A stretch of DNA of 64,000 nt from Diphasiastrum complanatum (lineage: Eukaryota > Streptophyta > Lycopodiopsida > Lycopodiales > Lycopodiaceae): positions 57,398,920 to 57,462,919 of the forward strand of contig CM055101.1 in assembly GCA_029204225.1 (NCBI GenBank), written 5' to 3'. Of the stretch, positions 12,143 to 21,629 are shown one piece after another (position 1 is the first letter of the stretch; each line of letters begins with the position of its first letter). The notes beneath the pieces were generated by a model. It did not search any database, was not told where the DNA came from, and worked only from the letters and a program-made list of their open reading frames with translations. The position numbers and the translations under genes were made by a program.

Positions 12143-12498
12143 TGTTACGAGCTCGTAACCAGTGCCGAACCCTAGAGAACACAGATAGGTCAGATACCAC
12201 AGTCAGGGTCGTGTCCAGCGTACATGACCAACAGGGCAAGACAGTGTGAGTAGTGTGCCCCAGCACGGTCCATAGCCATGGCGGGCCTAACACAGCCTAG
12301 GGACCCTGTCAGCAGGATAGGGCCCCCAGTTGGGTCCCGACGTGCAGTCGACCACGTCAGTGCCACGTGGCCGACACTTGGCAGTTGCATGCTACCAGTC
12401 CTCACAATGGGCTAGGAGGGGCTTACTCTATCAGGGAGTAGGCAAGGTTGGGTGGATCAGTTAGTGTTTGCCCTACTGTGGTGTTAGGATCTATTACA
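12143..12498 (+). repeat. Right terminal LTR, inverted
   Basis: Full 356-bp LTR in plus orientation, TGTTACGAGC...CTATTACA, followed directly by the AGAAT target duplication. For a minus-strand element this is the wrong orientation. Confidence 0.92.
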
Positions 12499-12503
12499 AG
12501 AAT

Positions 12504-14030
12504 CTAGTAAAATGATACCTTTTGTCATATTGTCACGACTCCAGGTGATTATTTGTTCTGTTGGCTTACCTCAATTTTTGGTTTCACCAGTCTGAAATCT
12601 CAACTCTCTGGATTTCCAATGAACACTTGCGTTTGATTGATAAAGCCAGGGCCATCCAATTAGCACAGAATAAGATGACAAACCAAGTGGTCTGATAACT
12701 ATGAAATTCATTGTGAAAGGCTTGGCTTGAATGTAAACAGTGACATCCTTCAATTTTCCACTAGGTTTTCGTCACGTCGAATCAGCTAACTTGATATTTT
12801 GCTATGTTGGTTGAATGTCAGTCAGCCCAAAGCATGAGCTGTGTCTTCTGTTATTATGTTCGCGTTGGAACCAGAGTCTATTGGCACTTTTTCAGTCAGA
12901 CATCCCGCAATGGTAACATCAATTTCAGGTGCACCGAGATCACCTAAATCAATAGATAAAATACCAACATCTGGCAAAAAAACTTTTTTCTTCTTTTTAG
13001 GGGCAGAAAGACCTTTCAGTTGCTTTATGTAATAAGTGTTATCTGCCAACAGCTGCTCAAAAGTGATGTTTGGATGAAGAGATCCAATATCAATCACTAT
13101 GTCATAGTCCTTCGTCTTCGATTTCGAGATTGGCTTGTCAATAACAGCACTAGACAATTTAGTCTTCATGATTTCGTCGTCCTCTTCTCTAAACGTGACC
13201 ACCTTCTTCTTCAGCAGCTGACTGAAGTTTAGAGTTGATAATTTCTTTTGCTTCTGTTGAGATATCTTTTGCAAATAATTTTGCAGCATCGTGGTCATAG
13301 TCGGGATCATCTTTAAGATCTTCTTTAGTGATAGATTTGTTCGTTGACTTGCTAGAAGATTTCTTCTTTGAGGATTTTCTGTATTTCGTTGAAGATTTAT
13401 GTTCGGGTTTCAAGAAGCCTTTGTTTCTTGTTGTGACTTTAAATATCTTCTCTACGTCACTTGGCCAGGACTGGTCATCTATCTTCGCCAATTTTCCTTT
13501 AACAATATCAATCATCTGCACAACAACATCAGTTGAAGCTTTTGCTTTTGAGTCTGCAGCAGCTGGCGTTGCTACATACTGATATTTGGGTTGTGGTTTC
13601 TGCGGTTGAGGGCAGTCAGGATACTTATTTCCAGGCTCCCTACAGTTCGAGCATAACGGTACATAACCAATCGACTTTCACGGTTGAGGAAAGAAGGAGA
13701 AAAATGTCGTGGCTCTCTGTAGTTGTAACGGTTGCAGTTTGAGACTTTGTTGGTCCAACGAATTCAGGAGGATTATGTCTTCTTGGTGCAAACTTTGGTC
13801 TATCCTACTTGGCTGATGCTACAGGAGCTTGAACATAGTTAGTAGTCACATCATTCTGAAAAATAAAAAGTACCTCCTAGGCAGAATCTTCAATATACTT
13901 GACATTCACAGTGATGTAGTCTTCCTTAGTATGTCCAAAAGTTCCACATTTTGTAGTGCAACCAGGTCCCAATTTGTGCAGCCAAGCGTATATTTGTTGT
14001 TGCCAAGTGCTCATTTACTGCTAATTTGTT
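12504..14030 (-). pseudogene. Old Gypsy element, gag and protease part
   Basis: Reading leftward there are two decayed zinc knuckles (CTTKCGTFGHTKED near 13950, CSNCREPGNKYPDC near 13650). A Lys/Ser-rich linker follows, then a retropepsin with VPIDSGSNANIIT and a flap/end motif YSVLIGWPWLYQ. Frameshifts separate the open frames 13189-13521, 12822-13310 and 12571-12753. The frame continues across the chromovirus into the reverse transcriptase at 6694 (…GIILLDS + TELIELALD…). The gag N-terminus and 5' LTR are not seen. Homology ends near 14030. Confidence 0.85.
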
Positions 14031-14039
14031 GCAGTCAGG

Positions 14040-14300
14040 AGCGTAGCATTGGTGGCAGGCCAACCCGAGGAGCCCGAAAACCCTCTCTGAGGAGGTGCGT
14101 GGCCATATCAACCCAGCGGCCGGTTTTGTCAAGAAGGCTGAAAATCGACTGGCAAGCAATGTTGAAAATGGAACAACCCGGCCCGTTTTTGGCATCAAGA
14201 ACGGCCAGGTTTTGCACATGCAAAGAAGCCCTAATGCAAAAAAAAACTCTGAAAAGGTACAAAAATGCCCATAATTACTTATGCTAGTATTGAATATGGA
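14040..14300 (+). other. Fragment shared with the sHSP upstream regions
   Basis: About 140 bp here (14145-14290) match 49200-49330, and part matches 29740-29795, upstream of the two sHSP copies. The plus frame contains HINPAAGFVKKAENR and FGIKNGQVLHMQRSPNA, which looks like ordinary coding sequence. A captured host exon is possible, but I do not recognise the protein. Confidence 0.45.
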
Positions 14301-16480
14301 TCATATATCAACTTGGACTCTTCACAAAAAAACAAGCTAGCAAGCTTTGACCTATAAGTCAAGTGGTCTCTCTTGCCATAGCATCCAACTCACCATCAAG
14401 GCATTCTGATCATGGATTACTAAGTTCCATAGCACAGCACATATCCTGCTTGCTGCTTCTTGTTACCAATTTTCCACTTTGGCTTATCTAGTTGACCTTA
14501 CCATTGACATCCTTCACCTTGTGACCACCATCATTGCATTGTCACCAATGCCAATAACAAGCTAGTGTAAATGTCTCTCCAATTGTGACATTTCTTTGCA
14601 AAAACATGTGAAGCAACCACAACCACCGAATCTGACAATGTCATTGTCGATTCTCACCTTGAGATGCCGCTCCAATTGTCCCTGACCTTGGTATGTTCTA
14701 AGTTTCGAAAAGTTGAATTAGAAACAACATGCCATTTTGCCATATTCACTAGCATAACTTGGCATAATTCCCGGATCTCATTTGTGATTGGTTTCCCTCT
14801 CTCAATTCTTGCCAATCAAGAGTTCCACGATGCCTCATTGCAACTTTATCGCATTTACTAGCTTTCTCCAATGCAATTTTGCCCTTTCTGCTCTTCCTCA
14901 CAATATACTATGCTTATGCTCTTCAAAACCGCATTAGAGAAAATATGGGCCCAAAGAGGGCCCTATAAGAAATGCCATGTAGGAGAGAGAAAAATAACTA
15001 TAAAGTAGTTATAATATCATTTTCTAACTCCTTTACGCATCTGCCTGCACTACTTTCCATGTAAATGAATGCACCTTAGTTTAGTCACATCAAACTTCAC
15101 TGGTATTTAACCACAGTTAAAATATAATTTTTCAAAATGCTGAAATATTCCCTCCCAATAGTTGGGAACACTCAAAAATTTGATATACAACATGGCGGGA
15201 CTAGCACAAAAAACAGCTATATACTACAACTTTTCCAATGGTCTTATAGAAGAATCCAAATTCGTCATAATGCAAAATTGACGGATTATAAAAAATTTCA
15301 AAAAACATGCAAATAAAAAACATGCAAATTTATACAAGTCAGCTATTTCTTCCTTTTGAAGAAATCATGTCCTTCAGACCCAAATTCACCAGTCAGGTCC
15401 AATTTGAATTTCAGGGTGAAGATTCCTTATGAAATAAGAGCCTCATTTGCCCTTCAAATCTCTTCAAAGCCTCTTCAAAGTTCATCTAATGGCTCTTTAG
15501 GATCTTGTGGCCCACATTGCTCACAATCTTCACCGTGGATTCACCTCTTCATTGATCGGATGGCTGTCAGAGATCTACAATGCTGATCTAGAGCCCTGGG
15601 TCCGCGGCTCCCTTCAATACACTATGGGCCTCATTCATGTGGGAAACGCGACACCTCTCAGGTCTCCTCTCTCCTTCTCTGTTCTCTTTGAAGCTTTTAA
15701 AGCTCCCTTAGCTATGGTTGTCTGCTTGCTGGAATCCAATCCAGACGCTTCCCTCCTCCACGGCCAGCCGTGGCCTCTTGGCTGCTAGATCACCCTCCTA
15801 TTGCACCCAGTTGTGGATGTTTACAACTCCCAAATTGATATTCAATAGCCCGAGATCCGTGGGTTCTTCCCCTAGCTGCATCTTTCCATCACAGCTTCAC
15901 AGATTGAATACTCTTTGATGGGAGCATGACTGACCACGGCCACCTAGCCTCCTATTAGCAGTATTAGGACGCCTAGCTGTAAGTATTTATAGACTTGAAA
16001 ATGATCTTCTACAGTGGAAGACCATCATTTTTCACCTGTAAACCCTAGCTACCTTTTTGGCTACCTCAGAGAACTGAAAATCATTCTTTCATGGCTTCAT
16101 GGCTGACTTGGCTTCTTGTAGTCATCATCTTTGTACCAGGTGCCCTACTGTAGCTTCTTACAGATCCAAAAACACCTTCCTATAGAGAAAGATCCAAGCT
16201 TCTTGCTCTGTAAACTCCGGTCTGCAAAGACTAGACTTTGTTGCATATATTTGGAAATCCCTTCCATTCAATTATTGAGAATTGAATCTCCACAGCTACC
16301 CCGGCTGTCCAGCAACTTGTCCCAATTCTTGTTTACAACAAACGGCTCCACAATTCACTAAGAATTGCCTCCGTTATAAGCACTTTTTTGTCAACTACTT
16401 CATAGCCTGCTTGCTATGAAATTTTCTTTTACTTTGATTCTACTAATTGGCTTTGTAGGTAGGTCTTCAAAAAATGGAAA
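14301..16480. other. Non-coding repeat related to the 55-58.6 kb Copia interior
   Basis: No supported gene. Blocks such as CAGGTCCAATTTGAATTTCAGGGTG (around 15400) and CCTGTAAACCC (around 16040) recur in diverged form at 57.3-58.1 kb in the same orientation. This suggests a diverged copy of that element's interior. Short open frames here (15356-15918) are not convincing. Confidence 0.5.
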
Positions 16481-16639
16481 TTAATTTGTTGGAGTTGTAA
16501 TTGTGATTTATTTTTCATAACAACTCTTTTTGCCTAATGCTTAATTCATTCAAAGGGCACAATAAAAAATCAAAAAGTTGATATTCCAATAGACTCATAA
16601 TTTTATAAGCTCTATTTTTGTGTAGAAACTTAGTTTGAA

Positions 16640-17180
16640 AATTGCAGTTAACAATCATAGACATAAATTATTATCTAGCTTCAAGAGCCAAGTTGGAGAC
16701 TTAGAAAGTCACGGTACCATAGTGATACAAGATTATGAAGAATTTCTTGATTTTCATGTTTTGAATTCAGCACATATGGATATGATTTTAGGCTATGAAT
16801 AGTTATTTGGGAAATCTCCTTATATTGATTTTAAAAAACATGTGCTCTCACAAAGAGGGGAATAGAGTATTTACACTTTTTGGTAACATAATTACATCCA
16901 TTTGGAATGGTTTTTATGGCATATGTAAAGGAAAATTCTGATATTTCACAATATGATGTTTATTCTTTATTTGTCATGTCCATTTTGGATATTTTCTTAT
17001 ATGTATCTAAATAATTGTAAAAAATTTAAGTTCCTACTTCAATGAATCTAGATATGGAACAAACAGAAATCAATGCAATCATAAATGAATTTCAAGATTT
17101 ATTTCGAACAGAAGTACCTCGTGGTTTATCATCTTCTAGGTCAATAGACCACATGATAAAGTTAATTTCAGGTGAGTAAA
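16640..17180 (+). pseudogene. Gypsy protease/RT-linker fragment
   Basis: Degraded frame with the retropepsin C-terminal motif HMDMILGYEWL. Further on it has the linker NEFQDLFRTEVPRGLSSSRSIDH, which corresponds to the conserved segment just before Gypsy reverse transcriptase. Several stops and frameshifts are present. Part of it (16840-17095) recurs at 18990-19250. Confidence 0.7.
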
Positions 17181-17389
17181 CTATCTTTAGACAATTATAT
17201 TAGTTTTCTTAGATAGAGGAGATATAGATTACTAATTAGATAAAAAATCATCTTAAAATGGGACACATACAACCTGATAAGTTGTTATGCTTGTTGTCAA
17301 CAAACACATTTGTAATGTATTATTTACTATGAACAATAATAAACATGAATTTATTACACTTCATTAAAAACAATAAAAAATACATATTA

Positions 17390-17830
17390 TTTTAGAACAA
17401 TTTTGTAAAAGTGCTTTGCATAGGAGAAGGCGCCCCTTGAGAGATGTTGACCGCATCTAGTCAACATGTTTATGGAAAATACAATCATTTTACATGTAAA
17501 CAACCTGTTTATGAAGTATTTATTGATATCAATATAGATTCTTACAATCAGGTTGTGTCCATAGTTTAATATTGGAATACAATTTTCTATATAGATAAAA
17601 AGAGATGATGATTGGAATGTATTTGTTGATAGTGAATCTCCATAAGTTGTTGAGATGATGATTTGAATGTATTTGTTGATAGTGTTCTTCCATAAGTTGG
17701 ATTGTTTCGCCAATATCTCTACATTTGATCTTGAGCTCATGTCTTTCACGTACCTGCATAAAACTAATACAAACTGACTTACAATAAGTACAGAGATTGT
17801 ATTAGAAAGTTTTGATTGAAACTATTCATA
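17390..17830 (-). pseudogene. Gene A, 3' exon copy
   Basis: On the minus strand an intron end (TTTTATGCAG) is followed by an exon reading VRERHELKIKCRDIGETIQL. It matches the last recognisable exon of gene A at 60110-60185 and 37410-37450. It is isolated from the rest of gene A here. I do not recognise the family. The charged sequence is compatible with a coiled coil. Confidence 0.6.
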
Positions 17831-17962
17831 AAGAATCATCGAGCTCCTCTTGGGTAATCATCACTTTTGGTGAAGAAACCTTATGAGGAGCTGGATGAAT
17901 AACACGAGGAGGAGGGGGTGATTCTCAATCTGAATCAGATTCTCCAGCATCTGATTCAAAGC
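17831..17962 (-). pseudogene. Gene B, acidic exon fragment
   Basis: Matches the start of gene B at 39193 and 43404: an acidic FESDAGESDSD block, a Pro-rich stretch, then VSSPKVMITQEEL. It carries a stop after the SDSD block and is truncated after ~45 residues. It lies directly downstream of the H3-like frame, as in the other module copies. Confidence 0.65.
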
Positions 17963-18513
17963 TCAGAACGATGTGACATCTCTTGGTAGGGATAACTCAA
18001 GGAGGAAGAGAAGCAGCTGGCCTTTGAAATCCAACTGTCTGGGAACATGCTGCTTCCTTTTCCTCCTAGAGGTAGTGGGCAAGTTTCTTCTATCCAGAGG
18101 TAGGTCTCTGGAGGTGCTGGCGTTATCCACATACAAACCAGAATAACGGTCCCAAAGTCTTCTGAGAATGACAGAAATCTTTTGGCATGATGGTGACATG
18201 CTTACCATGCACTACCAAAATACAAGTATCCTCAAAAAAACTAGGCAAAAAAGTCTTCTATAGCACCCTGTAAGGCCTGCATGGCTGTCACGGCAAAACG
18301 AACATCTAGCCCAAGTGACAGAGTGACATTCTTGACAGATCAGCCGAAAGGAGCCTTAGGGATCAACAGTTCAATTGATCTCTAGAGTTTTCTAATCTTC
18401 CTTAGCCAGACCTGTTTTTTGCCACATCTACGGCTAGTACCAGGGGGAACACGGACATGGGATGGCTGTACAGTGGTTATGGCATGGGCAGTAGATTTGG
18501 TCCTAGCCATCAT
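17963..18513 (-). pseudogene. Histone H3-like (possibly CENH3-derived) pseudogene
   Basis: The minus-strand frame from ATG 18513/18510 begins MARTKST, the H3 tail start. It then has PPGTSRR and LRKIRKL (compare RPGTVALREIRKY), SIELLIPKAPFG, MQALQGAIEDF, FFEDTC and KHVTIMPKD. These align in order with the alpha-N, alpha-1, alpha-2 and alpha-3 parts of histone H3. LLIPKAPF and AIEDF resemble centromeric H3 more than canonical H3 (LLIRKLPF, AAEAYL). The tail lacks the usual K9/K14/K27 contexts. Breaks are two TAG stops, one TGA stop and a homopolymer frameshift (7 A versus 6 A in copy 2). After a further shift the frame continues VILRRLWDRYSGLYVDN into a basic tail (TTSRRKRKQ). This extension beyond the histone fold is conserved in the other two copies. 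No introns are seen. H3 origin is well supported by motif order; CENH3 origin is tentative. Confidence 0.75.
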
Positions 18514-18599
18514 TCTTAGAATTAAAAAAAGTAGATTAGAAAAAAAAATATTGAATCCAAGCATAGGGAATGAAAACAAAAAAATTTGCGATCAGAAGG

Positions 18600-18985
18600 T
18601 GCTTGAGATCGATACCAGAACTGAATATCGGTTTTGAGCACAAGATTGATAGAGAATATGTGCTAGAAAGAGAATTGCGCTCGAAAGTGATATTGAAATC
18701 ACAGCAGTATTGGTCTCGAGTGCACAGTGAGAAGGTAGAGTATTTTGCGAAGAAAGGGCGCACTTGAAAGCAATATTGGGAGCGAAAACCAAAATTTTTG
18801 CAATGAAAATTCCAAGGGTGCATATATAGGAAATTTTTGCCACATGTGAAAAAAAATGGACGATGACACATGTCGACATCTAACTGGTCCACGTGGATTG
18901 TCCGTACTGATAATGATGACTCAAATATGAGGCCACGTGGGTCGGGACTCGTGCGCGAGTCAAATTTTGACACGTTTCATTTTGC
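18600..18985. promoter_or_regulatory. Divergent promoter region, module copy 1 (truncated)
   Basis: Upstream of the H3-like frame lie a minus-strand TATA box (rc of CATATATAGG at 18831-18840) and G-box cores CACGTG near 18890 and 18935. The same region at 39.5-40.3 and 43.7-44.5 kb continues into gene D. Here it is cut by Gypsy sequence at ~18985. Confidence 0.6.
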
Positions 18986-19255
18986 ACGAAAAACATGTGC
19001 TTCACAAAGAGGGGGATAGAGTATTTACACTTTTTGGTAACAAATACATACATCCATTTGGAATGGTTTCTATACCATATGTAAAGGAAAATTTTGATAT
19101 TTCACAATATGATGTTAATTTTTTGTTTGCCATGTCCATTTTGGATATTTTCTTATATGTATCTAAATAATTGTAGAAAATTTAAGTTCTTAATTCAGTG
19201 AATCTAGATACATAACACATAGAAATAAATACAATCATAAATGAATTTCAAGATG
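18986..19255 (+). pseudogene. Gypsy linker fragment, second copy
   Basis: Repeats 16840-17095 in the same orientation (open frame ...LFGNKYIHPFGMV...FLYVSK) and ends where the CACTA terminus begins. The two copies bracket the module fragment at 17.2-18.98 kb. Confidence 0.65.
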
Positions 19256-19600
19256 CACTACAACATTCTGGAGGATTTCCAACCCTATTACCGAGGCTTT
19301 TATGAAGATTTTTTTTTTTTTTTAAAAAAAGACCGCAACCACTCGGTATACACCCTGAAGTATACCTCGAAACAAGATCCTCGATAATTCCCTCGTAATC
19401 GAGGCTTCTTCACCTCGTTTTTTGTTGTTTATAGAACGGGTATACCGAGGGGTATAGCAAGTGTCCTCAGTATATCCCTCCCAAAAAAGCGATTGGTGAC
19501 ATGTCATTTCCGAGGGATATACCGAGGGCCATCCCTTGGTATATCTCTATCAAAAGTTCATCCTAAACTGAGGGTTATTCCGAGGGTAAAAAATCAAAAA
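19256..19600. repeat. CACTA terminal and subterminal repeats
   Basis: After CACTACAACATTCTGG come repeated variants of the ~10-bp motif TATACCGAGG and its complement (for example near 19350, 19440, 19470, 19520 and 19540). This is the layout expected for accessory-protein binding sites at a CACTA end. Confidence 0.75.
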
Positions 19601-19613
19601 AAAAAAAAGTTAC

Positions 19614-19649
19614 GGCAGAATGGAGCCAATTTACTGGCTCCATTCTGCC
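19614..19649. repeat. Perfect 15-bp inverted repeat (hairpin)
   Basis: GGCAGAATGGAGCCA, six-base spacer, then its exact complement TGGCTCCATTCTGCC. It sits between the CACTA subterminal repeats and the first accessory gene. Confidence 0.85.
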
Positions 19650-19931
19650 CTAAAAATGGACTTTATTCGACCCCAGGAGTCTTTTGTTCATTATTGTCAA
19701 TAAAAAAATTTGCAAAATTTATTTGAGTTACATTTCAGGCACTGAAAAATTGATGAAAGAAACTTAAATTCATACATAAATGTTCCAGGTACAAAGATAT
19801 GTTACGACCACTTTACGACAGATTTCTGCATGAACCGACAAATCGGAGATTGTAATTTAATTTAAACAAATTCACATATAAAATTTGAATTATGACCAAA
19901 ACAAGTTCAACTTATGGGTGAGGAGACTTAC

Positions 19932-21209
19932 GAAATGGGCATGAAAAGAACCTTGGCCACCATTGCCCAGGTGTGAGGGCCCTACCATCTCCATTCGCTT
20001 CTTAGTTGCCTCTCTTTGTTGCTTGAAACTATCTGGATTTTCTCAAAATTCTTTCTTTGCAAACTTCCAATCATCCTTGTGCATGTTGTATGGCCTAGAT
20101 TTGCCAACTCTCACTACATCTCGGATCTTTGATTTGTGGTGGCTCATCACGCTTCCCATGCATTGTCCCATCCATATTCGTTCAAATTCCAAATCAGGGG
20201 AGGGGACTGGAAATTCTCTATACAACTGGTCAATGACATGATTCTTTTCCTCATCACTTTGTTTGCACCAGTCCTTGAAAATGTCCCTGTTGAAGACCAC
20301 ATGTGTGAGTTGCCTCATGCGAGTGATGACGCGACCACCGCGGTCATCCTCCACTATGTGCTTTTTTGCATATGTCATAGGATGGCAAGACGTCAGCTGA
20401 CAGAGAGGTGGCAAAGGGAGTTTCAAGAGGAGTGATGGAGTTGACTACAACAGGAATTATTCGGGGAGGAGTTTGAAGACGATCACTAGAAGAGTGGGGA
20501 GGGCTATGAAGAGGAGAAGTTTTGGGAGGAGTTTGGGCAGGAGTGTAACCAACAGGGGTTTGAATGGGAGAAAAAATGGGTGGAGTGGTCTGGCAAGAGG
20601 GATCACGGTGCCATGGAGACCCCATAGGAGGCATTGGTACCGAACAAGAAGAAATGTGAGGATAGAGTGTGGATGTACCGGGATAATCAAGTGTGACAGA
20701 TGTAGGAGTCAAAGTATCACGCGCCATCCGCATTGCTTCTTGAGTTAGGTTTCTCGAAGTAACGAAGACCTATGATGAGGCCTGCTAGATGGATGTGCTG
20801 GACTAGAGGCCGCATGAAGCACGACATCATTGGCGTCACTGCCACAACAGGAGCCACCACTAAGGCGACTCCTCCTACGATCGCTCTTTTCCCTGCCAAA
20901 ATGTCGGGAAGAGGCACTTGCATTAGAGTGCACGGGGGAGGGACTCCCATCGGATAGATCCTCGTGGAAGGGGGGAACACCTCGGTCGGAGGGTTGTGGG
21001 GACTGGATCTCCTTAGAACGAGATGATGTGGACAACCTACCTCAACTCCGTGCATTCCAACAAGCCCGTAGTCTCTCCATAATCCAGCCTGCATGCGAGG
21101 GAGACATCCCATCCATATAACTGAGGACCTCGTCGTCACTCATGGATGAAAAAGGGGACGACCCACGACTGCGGCTAGATCCGTGACTTGGAGATGTGTC
21201 ATGAGACAT
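19932..21209 (-). pseudogene. CACTA TnpA-like gene, copy 1
   Basis: From ATG 21209 (MSHDTSPSHGSSRSRG) the protein has MSDDEVLSYMDGMSPSHAGW, matching the conserved N-terminal block of copy 2. A Ser/Arg linker with a Cys patch (SGGSCCGSDANDVV) and a Pro/Thr-rich region follow. The C-terminal domain contains HVVFNRDIFKDW, FERIWMGQCMGSVMSHHKSK, DDWKFAKKEF and MVGPSHLGNGG. This domain resembles plant Transposase_24 (Ptta/En/Spm). The exon ends at a clean donor (GTAAGT, 19931-19926 on the minus strand), which copy 2 also has. A frameshift near 21040 and a TGA after KKEF break it. In the family it would bind subterminal repeats of the CACTA element. Confidence 0.72.
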
Positions 21210-21620
21210 TGGGGACACGTTTTGGAATAATCTCTGCAAGCAATAAGATATATTTTCAGAACATTCAACAATGTAGAGTTAATTAGTGCAAGAAATAAAT
21301 TCAAATGAATGAGTTAAGGGTCTAGGGTAGAACAAAAAAAGTGATTCTATGCATTCAACCATAATTGAATATATTATAGTACACCACAACAATCACACGT
21401 TAACCACAATAATTACACTTTATAATCAATAAATTAAACATTTCTACATGGTTTTAGGGCCAAATACATTTCAATTACATGATTAGTCAAGGTTCAAGAT
21501 TAAATAGAAAAAACTAGCTGCATCGAAAGATGGCTGGCAAATGTATAATTAAAAACGATAGATGTAAAAAACATGTACACAAGCATCTGTAAACATGGAA
21601 AGGCTAGCTATAGAGCCAAA
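21210..21620. other. Spacer without a gene
   Basis: AT-rich sequence between the two TnpA-like genes. Nothing recognisable is seen on either strand. Confidence 0.6.
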
Positions 21621-21629
21621 ACACTAGCT

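Larger units (their letters stand above)
6700..12498 (-). mobile_element. Nested Ty3/Gypsy chromovirus with inverted LTRs
   Basis: Insertion of 5799 bp flanked by a perfect 5-bp target duplication AGAAT (6695-6699 and 12499-12503). It carries a minus-strand gag-pol with C-terminal chromodomain and three LTR copies. Both outer LTRs are 356 bp. The left one (6700-7055) reads on the minus strand, as expected for the 3' LTR. The right one (12143-12498) reads on the plus strand, so both ends of the insertion are the U5 end of an LTR (ATTACA meeting AGAAT). A gag 5' fragment and a further truncated LTR beside the right LTR are inverted too. The precise target duplication implies the rearranged DNA itself was integrated. 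Confidence 0.9.

Noticed and set aside
11600..12405. Open frames in the chromovirus LTRs (for example MLGPPWLWTVLG, and the identical 71-codon frames at 6793 and 12190)
   Set aside because: The same frame appears because the LTR is repeated. It has no coding motif.
20136..20435. Plus-strand ORFs opposite the TnpA-like genes
   Set aside because: The homologous protein text and splice donors lie on the minus strand in both copies.
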